A DNA stretch of 64,000 nt from Marisa cornuarietis. Taxonomy: Eukaryota > Mollusca > Gastropoda > Architaenioglossa > Ampullariidae. Location of the stretch: NCBI GenBank assembly GCA_004794655.1, contig SMMW01000584.1, positions 7,582,001 through 7,646,000 on the forward strand. The letters run 5' to 3'. Both the position numbers and the translations under genes were made by a program. The notes under the pieces were generated by a model. The model did no database searches. It was not told where the DNA came from and was given only the letters and a program-made list of their open reading frames with translations. Positions 50,703 through 60,708 of this stretch are shown piece by piece; position 1 is the stretch's first letter; each line of letters begins with the position of its first letter.

Positions 50703-53285
50703 ATGAGTGGAAGGCCCCGAGATAGATTTCGCAAGTATGAATCAGGTTCATCAAAAGCGCAGAAACGCAAGTTAAGAGAAGAATTTGTTAAAAGTCAAAC
50801 AGGAGCGTTGGACAAGTACATGTGCTTTTCAAAGGAGGTCGTTAAACAGCAAGAAAATTTTGATTTAGTCCTGGATTCTAACTTGACATGTGAGGAAGGC
50901 AGTGGGAAAAATGACAATGATTGTTGTGATGATGGTGATAATGAATCTTTGAGTGATTTATCGTCAGCTGCGAACTCCCAGAACTTAGCAGTTAGTGAGG
51001 ACAAAAGCGGCTATTCTGAAAACATTGATGCAGGAAATAGTTCATACCCACATATCGAGATCGTAAAAGATATCTACGATCCGGGTCATTGGGAACATAT
51101 GTAACCAATGACGTACGGGATTTGCTGGTGGAGAAAGGTCCCATCAGATTACCTGACGACTATGAATATCCTATAAATGAAGAGAAGAGACATTTTTCAC
51201 GGAATTTTTATATTCGGAAGATGGCAAACAACGAATGTGTAGATAGGCGATGGCTGATTTATTCGCAGTTTAAAGATGCAGCATTCTGTTTTTGTTGCAA
51301 GCTGTATGGAAAATCTTCCGCGGGAAAATTGTCAAACGGAGGTTGTAATGATTGGAAACATCTCGGAGTAAAACTGCAAAAACACGAGCTTACTGCAGAG
51401 CATATTAACAACATGAAAACATGGTTTGAAGCTCTAAAGCGGATGTCCTGGAATGATGGCATAGACAGTATGATGTTGAAGCACATAAAGAAGGAAAAAC
51501 TTCATTGGCGTGCAGTCCTGACAAGAATCCTGGCCGTCGTGCAGTATCTTGCTGAAAATAACTGTGCGTTTCGTGGGAAGACAGAAAAGCTCTATCAACC
51601 GAACAATGGTAAATTCTTAGGATTAATTCAAGTACTTGCAAAATTTGATCCAACCATCCAAGAGCACGTTCGTCGTATTAAAGATGGGGAAACGCATGAT
51701 CATTATCTAGGGCACCAAATCCAGAATGAGTTCATAGAATTGATGGCATCTAAGGTGAAGAAGATAATTATCGATAAATTGAAACGTGCAAAGTATTTTT
51801 CAACGATCCTTGATTGCACACCTGACGTCAGTCACAAAGAACAGCTGTCTCTGATTGTGCGCTTTGTCGATATCGATGACTGTGACATAAAAGTAGTGGA
51901 ACATTTCATAGAATTTTTTATTGCTGAAGACACTACAGGCAAAGGATTGTCGGAATTGTTGCTAGCAGCACTCGAAAAACTTGGCTTAAATATCGATGAC
52001 TGTCGAGGACAGGGATACGATAATGGAGCTAATATGAAAGGAAAACATCAAGGAGTGCAAGCCCATATACTTCGCGAGAATAGTCGGGCATTTTTCACAC
52101 CCTGTGCCTGCCACAATCTCAATCTTGTGTTGGGAGATATGGCCAAGAGCAGCTCACAAGCAGTGACATTTTTGGGGGTTCTGCGAAGAATTTATGTGAT
52201 ATTTGCCGCTTCACCAGGAAGATGGAAGATTTTGGAAGATGCTGTCCCTTATAACACAGCAAAATCACTGTCGGACACAAGATGGGAATGCCGTTTACAG
52301 AGTGTAAAAGCATTGAGGTATCAAATGAGCGAAATAAGGGAGGCCCTTTTCACTGTAGCGGACGAGTCCAGGGACCCTATGGTAAAAACCGAAGCCGAAT
52401 CTCTTGCAAATTTTGAGGTGGGAAATTTTGAGTTCATACTTGCCACGATCATATGGTATGACATTCTGTTTGCTGTTAATACTGTGAGCAAATCGCTACA
52501 ATCTGCCGACATGCAATTGGATGTAGCAATACAACAAATTAAAGGACTCGTGACATACTTAACAAAGTATCGGGACACTGGTTTTCATTCTGCTATGATT
52601 ACTGCAAAAGAAATTGCAAGCAAAATGGATGTGGAACAAGTATTTAAACAGAAAAGAAACCGACGAAAAAAGAGACAATTTGACTACGAGAGTACGGATG
52701 AAAGAACGTCATCAGGTGAACATGCTTTTAGAACGGAATATTTCTTTTGCATAATGGAGCAAGCAATTATGGCTATGAATACACGGTTTGAACAACTACA
52801 ACAATATGAGACACTCTTCGGATTTCTGTACAACATAAACACCATGCGACAATTGAATGATGAAGACTTGTTAAAATGTTGCATGGACCTTGACGTAGCG
52901 TTGCGCTCGGAGAGTTCACGTGATTTAGACGGTGCAGATTTGTGTTCAGAACTCAAGATTTTTCGAGAAATTTTGCCCGAAGGTGTAAAGTCATCCATGC
53001 AGTGCCTTCAGTACATTTGGAACATTCGGGATTCATTTCCAAACACGGCAATAGCGTACAGAATCTTGCTAACAGTTCCAGTCAGTCGCAAGCGCCGAAA
53101 GAAGCTTCTCCAACTTGAAGTTGGTCAAGAACTATTTGAGGTCAACCATGTCTCAAGACAGGCTTTGCGGCTTGGGGATTCTTTCAATAGAAAAAGACAT
53201 TGCTTCCAATCTGGACTACGAAGACGTCATCAATGAATTTTCCACACGGAAGGCAAGAAAAGTGGATTTCATAATTCATAAATAA
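50703..53285 (+). pseudogene. hAT transposase, zinc-finger MYM-type 1-like, two frameshifts
   Basis: The start is MSGRPRDRFRKYESGSSKAQ, followed by an acidic linker. A frameshift near 51095 leads into the TTF-type zinc-finger region (FKDAAFCFCCKLYG ... HLGVKLQKHELTAEH). The DUF4371/RNase H-like core follows: FSTILDCTPDVSHKEQLSLI with the first Asp, GQGYDNGANMKGKHQGVQAH with the second Asp, CACHNLNLVLGD with Cys-His, and LSDTRWECR with Trp. A second single-base frameshift near 53082 shifts out of the hATC dimerisation domain. That domain continues in the next frame as ASAERSFSNLKLVKNYLRST and ends with TAA at 53283-53285. All catalytic positions except the frame are intact, so this is a fairly young pseudogene. 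The enzyme excises and reinserts the hAT DNA. Confidence 0.85.
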
Positions 53286-53781
53286 ACATTAATGTAAAAC
53301 TTTTAGCTTGAAAACTCTGAGACTGACGTTGATATGCAGAAGGCTGCTATGTCCATATACAGCCTAGTCGTCATCTCTTTATTGCATGTCTCGTATTGAC
53401 TCATTGCTAGCTGTGTTAAACAAGTTGTGACAAAAAAATTGACGTTCAGAAAACACTTCTAAGTTCTAATTAAGCAAATTATTGAACCCATGTCTTCACG
53501 CTACACCCGACAATAATAAGAAGCAGTTTTAAGTTATTGTCACCATATTATTTCGATTTAAGAAAAAACCGCTACTGTCACAAACGGTGGGAAAGGTTAC
53601 GATCAATTAAAACACTAAATTCGTTCGTTATTTTGCGAAATTGATCCAGCCTATCTAACTGTATATAAATCAGTGCTTCCGGCATCATATTGATATTGAT
53701 ACACGTACTCCATTACCCCGGCCCCGCGCTGATGGTCGGCCCCAGGCCCCGCGTATTCCTAACGCCGCCTCTGGCCGTGAC

Positions 53782-55139
53782 ATTCCAGTACAAAAGGGGT
53801 CTGCTGTGGCGCATCTACACGGGAGACGATGGAATCGAGCACAAGCAGTTGGTCGTACCAAACCCGCTGAGGGGCGAGGTGCTCAAAATGGCGCACGACA
53901 CGCCAATGGCTGGGCATCTTGGGGCCCGCAGGACGCGGGAACGGATATGGAGTAGTTTTTACTGGCCCACGATGTGCAAAGACGTACGCCGCTACTGCGC
54001 ATCATGCGATGCATGCCAGCGCACGACGCCCAGGGGACTAGTTCGCAAGGTTCCCCTCGGACGGATGCCAATTATTGACCAGCCATTCAAGAAGGTCGGA
54101 GTGGACCTCGTGGGTCCTATCCATCCGGCTTCGGACAGGGGCCATCGTTACATTCTCGTGGCAGTGGATTTTGCCACTGGCTACCCAGAGGCCGTCCCCC
54201 TCAAGAGGATCGACAGTACCCACGTGGCAGATGCACTCTGGGAAATGTGGACACGAGTCGGTATACCAGACGAAGTCCTGACCGACAGGGGGGCACAGTT
54301 CACTAGCGACGAGATGAAGCAAGTTCATCAGCTGTTGTCCACAAAGGGCACAACAACCACCCCCTATCATGCCCAGTCCAATGGGCTAGTTGAGAGGTTT
54401 AACGGCACGCTTAAGACCATGCTGCGCCGCCTGTGAATGGAAGCCCCAAAGGAATGGGACCGCTACATTCCTGCCCTCCTGTTCGCGTACAGAGAGGTAA
54501 CACAGGAGTCCACAGGGTTCTCCCCGTTCGAGCTGCTGTACGGACGCGCCGTGCGAGGACCCATGCAGGTGCTGGCAGCTGTGGACCCAAGAAGAGATGG
54601 AACCGGAGAGGCGGACAATGGCAGAGTACGTGATCGAGCTACGTGACCGGATGGAGACGGTGCGTGAATTGGCTCGCCAGAACCTGGAGAAGGCGGGACA
54701 ACGCCACGCGCGCTACTTCAACACGAAGGCGCGAGAACACCATTTCCAACCAGGAGAGAAGGTGCTATTGTTGCTACCAAACAAGGCTAACAAGCTGGAG
54801 GTCGCATGGCGAGGCCCGTACTCTATAATTGAGAAGGTCGGCGCACACGACTATAAAGTCCAAACTGGCAGGAAGCAAAAGACATACCACGCGAATCTCC
54901 TGAAGCACTATGAGGAGAGAGGACCAGGGACCAGCCTGGCAGTGATCATTGACGACACGGAGGGGGGCGGGGCTGATGTAATCAAAGGTCATGATGACAT
55001 ACCGGTCATCCCACTAGGGGCGACGGAAGGCCCAGGCGACGTCCGGATCAACGACGCCCTCTCCAGAGAGCAGCGTGAACAGATCAAGGAGATACTGAAT
55101 CGCCACTCTGCCTGTCTGACGGACGTGCCACATGGCTAA
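53782..55139 (+). pseudogene. Gypsy-type integrase with GPY module and RT-leader stub
   Basis: The N-terminal HHCC zinc domain reads MAHDTPMAGHLGARRTRERI ... RRYCASCDACQR. The catalytic core has Asp at 54104 (VGVDLVGPI), Asp at 54284 (LTDRGAQF) and Glu at 54392 (NGLVERFNG). The last two are separated by 35 residues, the DD35E pattern. A TGA at 54434 interrupts the frame and a shift near 54600 follows. The C-terminal GPY/F module is WRGPYSIIEKVGAHDYKV, then KTYHANLLKHY. After a Gly/Asp linker the frame ends LSREQREQIKEILNRHSACL plus TDVPHG and a stop at 55137. That last block resembles the leader before the fingers of gypsy reverse transcriptases, yet no RT follows. Strand-transfer recombinase. 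This copy is dead. Confidence 0.8.
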
Positions 55140-55321
55140 GACAGGTGTCCTGTCCTGTGTTTTGGTTTTTTTGTTCTGCGTTTGTAGGCGTGGTTTTGTT
55201 TTCTAGCTGTGTTCTCTGTCTAGGTACTTTCCCCTACTGTTCAGACACGCGGTGGTTTTTAAAACTCCGCGTGGCTTCGTTCTTGGTAGGGGGATTATTT
55301 TATGTTTTTTCTTCTGTGTAT

Positions 55322-55327
55322 AATAAA
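55322..55327 (+). terminator. Poly(A) signal AATAAA of the Gag-PR-INT element
   Basis: Lies 185 bases after the last stop codon and 68 bases before the right inverted repeat, followed by TTTGTTTGTACTGTTCC. Its position inside the right end, with no counterpart in the left repeat, fits a gene with its own 3'UTR rather than an LTR. Confidence 0.55.
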
Positions 55328-55394
55328 TTTGTTTGTACTGTTCCTCTGTCTTTGTTTTGGTCCACGCTCATCCATAGTTCGATAGGCACGTCCG

Positions 55395-55493
55395 GTCCCA
55401 CCCCTGGCCGATTGAGCGAGTGTGTGAGGGTGGCGGCTGAGTGAGTGGCTGCGTTTGTGCATCCCAGCGGCTCCGGGGGGCGTGACCGTTACA
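55395..55493 (-). repeat. Right 99-bp terminal inverted repeat
   Basis: Ends GGCGTGACCGTTACA at 55493. In reverse complement it begins TGTAACGGTCACGCCCCCCG and matches the left repeat base for base over 99 positions, with four differences. Confidence 0.9.
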
Positions 55494-55577
55494 ATCGGTG
55501 TTTCTATCAAACAGTCTGCTATGTATTTTTATCATTGCAGCAAATCGTAGACAGGACCTATAGTTTAAATCTTCACT

Positions 55578-55690
55578 CAGATCCGGCGCTAGGGGGGTGC
55601 GGGGCCTTGGGCAAATAGAATTGCGGGGCCTTTAGAAGCCGGAACATACGTAGCAATAGGGCAATAAAAAGTGCTCGATGTCTTTAAACA
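55578..55690 (+). mobile_element. hAT terminus, related to the ZMYM1-like hAT
   Basis: Starts CAGATCCGGCGCTAGGGGGG, followed by TGCGGGGCCTTGGGC, then a subterminal segment with GCCGGAACATACGTAGCAAT and GTGCTCGATGTCTTT. The TIR resembles the right end of the 48584-53773 hAT, and both have a repeated GCGGGGCC word. The subterminal part recurs at 58046. The rest of this element was not found. Confidence 0.55.
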
Positions 55691-55952
55691 TTTTCCTGTA
55701 CACCATTTAACAGTTGTCACAACCTCGGGAAGCGTGACTCTCATGCTCTCTCTCTCTCTCTTCCAATAACATGCACGGGTCAGACAAATGCAGGTTCTTT
55801 CGCACAAATAAATTGTATCTACAGATAAAAAGTCTTTCTCTCCAAATCAGCCCCTTCTCATTTTCCCCGATTCTCTCACGTCACACACTTTCGTTCTTCA
55901 ACGCGGGATGAGGCATTCAACCTCACCTCAGCTAGATCTGTGACAAGTTTTT

Positions 55953-56085
55953 CTGAGCCAACAACTAACGCTGCATCGTGGAAAGACATATGCATATGCC
56001 ACGTGCAGAGAAAGGACAGTGTGCTCGTAGCAGAGTGGGGCAAGCCCTATAACACTCCGTTGCATGTCATACAGGGGTGACCTAT
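55953..56085 (-). repeat. SINE, copy 5 (diverged)
   Basis: Minus-strand similarity to copies 1 and 2: plus-strand TGAGCCAACAACTAACGCTG followed by CACGTGCAGAGAAAGGACAG. The tRNA-like head is barely recognisable. Confidence 0.5.
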
Positions 56086-56380
56086 AAAGAGAATTTCCGG
56101 GATAAGATTTGGGGTGGATTTCATGTTGAACGCGTAACTTACGTCCTAATAAAACCCGAAGGCCCTATTAGCTATTCACCGGTAAAGCCAGCGTGTCCCG
56201 CGCGCGGAATTCTTTTTCCCACCTGAAATAGGGAGGGGGGCGGAAATTCACGCAAAATATGCCATAAAATGTCAGTGTGACCCAAACCTGTTCACTGCGA
56301 TAACTGTACGATTATTAAAATCAGATCAACACAGCGGCGTTAAGTATAAGTATGGCGATATGATAAGTTCTTTGAGTATA

Positions 56381-57206
56381 CAGTAATCCCTCACTTATCG
56401 CGGGTGTTCCGTTCCAGGCCCACCCGCGATAAGTGAATTTCCGCGAAGTAGGGACGCTATACTGTTTTTAGTAGTCATACATTATTTTTAGTCTTTATAA
56501 ACCCTCCCAACACTCTTATACATAACCCTTTCTCATTCCCTTAATAACTTTTCCCATAAAAATGTTTTAAACTCTTAAATCTAGATACGTAATTTAAAAA
56601 AATTAATATGGGTAGTCACCATTGAAAATACACCATACAGCTAGAATGATAATGATTAATTAGCTTAACGGTACTGATGACGATGGCGATGAAGATGAGA
56701 TGAATGCCAAGAAGGGCATTAATGCTCTTCTAAAGGCACCACTTCATCAGGTGGTGTGGTATCTTCGACCGGACGTAACTTCTACTACTTCCTCTAAAGG
56801 CATAGGCGTAACAGATCTCTTCGTGCGAGTTATGAACGATTGGGTGGCATGGCAGGGCTTGAATAAATTCAGTCTCTAACGAAAGTTTCACAAATAACGT
56901 ACACAACACCGCAGATGAAAACTACGCACAAGTGACAGTCGGATGCTAACGGGAAATGGAAGAGCTGAGAGAGGGGGGTAGCTGCGCACAGCGAAAGAAA
57001 ACAAGATGCGACGGTTACTGAGCCAATCAGCGACTGGGAAACATTACTGTACAATACGTACTATGTATGTGCAAAAATACTTTAGACGGAGTACCGTAAA
57101 AACACACAAAACAGCGAAAATACCGCGATAAATATTTTACATATAATTTTTTGAAAACCCGCGAAGCACTGCGAAACATGAAGCGCGAAGTGGCGAGGGA
57201 ACACTG
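56381..57206. mobile_element. Tigger/pogo-like DNA transposon remnant (826 bp)
   Basis: Left end CAGTAATCCCTCACTTATCG. The right end in reverse complement is CAGTGTTCCCTCGCCACTTC. Both match the CAGTxxTCCCTCxC...TCGCG pattern of Tigger-type ends. TA dinucleotides flank each side (56379-56380 and 57207-57208), as expected of Tc1/mariner-superfamily targets. The interior is too short for a transposase. A minus-strand Pro/Glu-rich stretch around 56700-56790 may be the remnant of its C-terminus. Confidence 0.7.
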
Positions 57207-57494
57207 TATATTAAAATACATAAATAAAACAACTAATATATCAATAAAGCATGTGTAAATACTCATGACAAATATACTAATTTGTCATGGGTGTTACATA
57301 TACAATTCAATTCTATAACTACAGAATTCATTCTCTACCGAGAGAGAGAAAATTAGAGAAAGTTCCCCTCTTCGCGCCCCATAAGTCACGAGTACAAAAT
57401 CGCCGCTCTACCTAACGCCAGTCGGCCGAAATTACTTTTGTTCAGGATTTTGGTTTGGAGAGTAAGATGGGTAAACCTGATCCCAAGGCCTAAA

Positions 57495-57722
57495 TTTAGG
57501 TACAGCTTTGATATGGGGGGAGGGGGGAACGCAACAGCCATAACAGAATTTGTCCCGGCATTTGTCGTCTGCTCGCTCCACTCAACTGCCCAAATGTACC
57601 AAATAAACTAAACCTAAACCTAACCCTACCCCAAAGCCTAACCCCAAACCTCTGACAAAATAACATAGAACAGTCTATGACGTCACGCCCCCCCCCCAAT
57701 ATCAAAGTTCTGCCTAAATCTG
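57495..57722. mobile_element. MITE with G-run termini and CCTAA-rich core
   Basis: AATTTAGGTACAGCTTTGAT then ATGGGGGGAGGGGGG at the left is mirrored at the right by CCCCCCCCCCCAATATCAAA followed by GTTCTGCCTAAATCTG. This gives inverted ends of about 35 bp. The interior holds AACCTAAACCTAACCC-type motifs resembling interstitial telomere repeats. No coding capacity. Confidence 0.55.
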
Positions 57723-57724
57723 TA

Positions 57725-58040
57725 ATACCCAAGCATTTCTATAAATTTCTAATTTACAAAAGCATACAAAGAACAAATAGTGCTTTCTATGTTTACACCA
57801 CAAAGAGCTTCAGTGCATTTGGTTATGTAGACGAGTAGAGTATAGTTTGGGGACATGGAGAAAAAGGCGCTCAATGGAGAATGGGATCTCGAGATTCGAG
57901 AATGACGTCTTTAAAAGACACTCGTCACATCTACCATCTCGATCGCACCTGTCATTATTTAAAGGCGCTTACATTTACCGTAAATTTCGGTCTGTTGAGC
58001 GCACCCGTATAGAAACCACACTCACTAAATTTAAATTAAA
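57725..58040. other. No recognisable feature
   Basis: AT-rich. A short frame at 57847-58086 lacks any motif. Confidence 0.4.
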
Positions 58041-58045
58041 AAAAA

Positions 58046-58130
58046 ACAAAACAAATAGAATTTGGAAGCCGGAACAACATACGTAGCAGTAGGGCATTAA
58101 AATGTGCTCGATGTCTTTCGAATAATGAAT
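58046..58130 (+). repeat. Second copy of the hAT subterminal sequence
   Basis: ACAAATAGAATTTGGAAGCC, then ACATACGTAGCAGTAGGGCA and GTGCTCGATGTCTTTC, matches 55612-55690 in the same orientation with small indels. It lacks the terminal CAG and G-rich block, so it is an internally derived or truncated copy. Confidence 0.6.
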
Positions 58131-58134
58131 AACC

Positions 58135-60229
58135 ATATCAGATTTCTAACAATAGTGTACATACCGCGGTACGACTATCTCATGGTGACGGTGCCTCAGG
58201 CGCGGGCCTTGGGTGGTGGCCCCTGCTCGCCCCCCACCCTTCCACTCTAGAGGCAGGTTTGCTCGACTCCAGAGATCGCTTGCTGCACGACTCTAAATCT
58301 TCAGTAAAGCAGAAACGATAGCCTATGTTGGTGTGCTTAACTTCATTCTACAGTCCACAAATTCAGTTTGAAATTTTAAATACTTAATTGAATAAAGGCA
58401 TTTTACTCATTCTAGTGCACAGCGCCAAGACATGCATGCAATGAACAAAAGAAACAACATCAGTACGTGAGACAGTTCGCTCTCTGCACTCGGCTTCGCG
58501 GTTCTAATTTTGTCGTTCTCATGGTATCATTAACAAATAGCGTTGATTTGGGCTTTCTAAAATTTATAGCTTCTGTGCCCTGAAACGCTCTGCCTTCTGC
58601 GTTGAAGCATGCAGACCTGGTGCAGCCGCCTGCCTTCTACCACAAGCAAATGAAGGCTCAAATGTTCATCAGCAAAAGCACCACCATTTTTCTATTTCTC
58701 CACATATATATATATATATCTTAATGTAACTAAAGAAAAAAATCCATATTTGCTATTTTGATTATCTTGGAGGTGAATTTCATTAATTTGTTGTACATGT
58801 TCACATCTAATCTTAAATAAGAAGCTGAATGCCCATGCTGTTACCTTCTAACCTGTTATCTTGAGAACGTTGCTTGCTTTTTTAAATCAGCACTTTAAGT
58901 TCTCACACCCAACCTATAATGTTAAATTAAGAATACTTTCAACCAATGGTCTCCACATCTTTTTTCTCAAATCCATCAAGGAATAATTCCTGCCTTATTA
59001 TAGCATCTTCCAATCATGTTTCGATCATCTTATCTACTAGGCTCATGAACACGTACAAACTTTCTAAAATTTTCAGTAAGTGATGCAAACAATAAAATAT
59101 AATAATTACAGTGTATTTAACGACTGAATGCAAACAAAGTTGAGATTATTCGTCGAAAGTTGGCAATAAGCTGAGGGCGTGCGTAGAGTCAAAGGTGGGC
59201 CGTTCCACTGGGTGGTGAGTGAGATGTCGTGAACTATGACAGCAGCGGGTAGTGGTTTAAACAGCAGATAAGATTATTTGTAACAAAAATGACACAAATG
59301 CGTGTGTTACTACTTGCAACACTAGGAATGAGCGTTTCTAATACGATCGTTTAACCATTAACCATAAAAGGGAAATCTGATGTTAAACTTCTGCTTTCAC
59401 CCTGATCCCTCGGTAGGGATGCCAGATATTTATATATTGAATCAACACATACTGTCATAGTACGAGTTGCCGGTCTACCGATTAAATATTTAGCTAAACA
59501 GGTTGCCTTATGTACTACTTTACTTTTAATTCAAATTGATTAAATTGTTCTCCTGAAAATTTAAGAGAAAATGAAACTAAAAAGTAAATAAAATGGCATT
59601 TAAATCATTAATAGATTTCCTTCATTAAATACTGAACGATGGCGAAATATAGGTAGGGCCCCCTGAAAATCAGCAGTGTTGATTTAAATCCCGTTAACAT
59701 TGACTTTAATTCTGGGATAAAGTAGGTCAAATGGTTTTTTACGGTCATCTATTAGAATCCAGTGAGTTAATTGCAAGTTTCGATAACATCCACATCTTTC
59801 ATGACTATTGAAAAATTCTTGATGATGCCTGCAATAAATGTCTACTTCCTTTCTAGTGAGGGAGAGAACTTTACAGGACGGGTTTAGGTTCCTGATAAGA
59901 GTCATCTCTCGTTGGTTTCTCACGAGGGACACAATCCGCGTTACGATGTATTATGGTCTAGGCCTAGACTGGTCAAACACAGCTCACTCTCAGAAAAATC
60001 GTCCATCCACAGTTAGATTTCACTGCTTTTCGCGATCCTCAAATGCTGCAGTAATTAGCAAAGGAGCATAAGCTATATGCAGATTATGCATTTTCCACTT
60101 TGAATATAATATTTCACCCAATCACACATTCAAATATACGCACAGCTAGGTGCGCGAATGATCGACAATCGACAGCGCATGGGTGTTAAGACTTAATTGT
60201 TCAGTTATTTTATATTTATGGGAAATTTT

Positions 60230-60230
<1 letters not shown>
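58135..60230. other. Mostly AT-rich, no firm feature
   Basis: A GC-rich block at 58188-58245 (GGCGCGGGCCTTGGG ... CCCCCCACCC) may be another hAT end. (TA)n lies at about 58703-58719. A minus-strand frame of 82 codons at 59684-59932 has Cys/His residues (YCRHHQEFFNSHERCGCYR) but no recognised family. Confidence 0.35.

Positions 60231-60233
<3 letters not shown>

Positions 60234-60285
<52 letters not shown>
60234..60285. repeat. (TG)26 microsatellite
   Basis: Uninterrupted run of TG units, the longest simple repeat in the window and probably length-polymorphic. Confidence 0.95.
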
Positions 60286-60288
<3 letters not shown>

Positions 60289-60708
60289 ATAGAAGATGAA
60301 GAAATAGATGAGAATAGAGATATAAGGACTTAGCTAATGAATTCAATCCTAGGTCTGCTGATTCTACAGTAAATGCCTTTGCTTCTTTTCTACTTCAAGT
60401 CTGTAATAAATTTGAATTTTGCATTGTAAATGGTCTATTAAGATGTAACTCCTCTGGAAACTTTACATATGTATGGTTCTGGTTCTGGTTTTAGTGAAAC
60501 TGATTATTTTTTACTTTCCAAATCCAAGTTAGACCTATGATTGATTCCAATCACATGCCGGTGGAGTTAGTTCTTTCCCTTGATAATCCTCTATCAACAG
60601 AATCAAATGGTTTTACCTTTGAGAAATTCAGCTAGAACACCGAAAGACTCTGCATTTTTAATAATAATTTGGAGTCACCAGAAGTCAATAAGTGCAAGAT
60701 TTATCCTT

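Larger units (their letters stand above)
48584..53773 (+). mobile_element. ZMYM1-like hAT transposon inserted in the Gag-PR-INT element
   Basis: Left end CAGCGGCGGCGTTTGG at 48584. The right end, read in reverse complement from 53773, is CAGAGGCGGCGTTAGG, matching at 14 of 16 positions. The flanking 8-bp target GCCGTGAC occurs at 48576-48583 and again at 53774-53781, exactly as hAT insertion predicts. Length 5190 bp, of which 1314 bp is a second hAT nested 72 bp inside the left end. It carries one transposase gene (50703-53285). The termini resemble the end sequence at 55578, pointing to a family with several copies nearby. Confidence 0.85.
46778..55493 (+). mobile_element. TIR-bounded Gag-protease-integrase element (Gmr1-like gypsy derived)
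   Basis: The outer boundaries are 99-bp inverted repeats (46778-46876 and 55395-55493) that start TGT and end ACA and match at 95 of 99 positions without gaps. Inside, in plus orientation, lie a Gag with SCAN-like capsid and zinc knuckle, an aspartic protease (DTGA) and a DD35E integrase with HHCC and GPY modules. A short stub resembling the leader of a reverse transcriptase follows, then a stop and AATAAA. No RT or RNase H was found, nor a tRNA primer site after the left repeat or a polypurine tract before the right one. Net of a 5.19-kb hAT insertion and its duplicated target, the element is about 3.5 kb. Flanks (CCATA left, ATCGG right) show no target duplication. Multiple frameshifts make this copy inactive. 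Confidence 0.7.

Noticed and set aside
57600..57650. Interstitial telomere array
   Set aside because: Only a handful of degenerate CCTAA-like units, and they sit inside a MITE-like structure. Not a telomere remnant in its own right.
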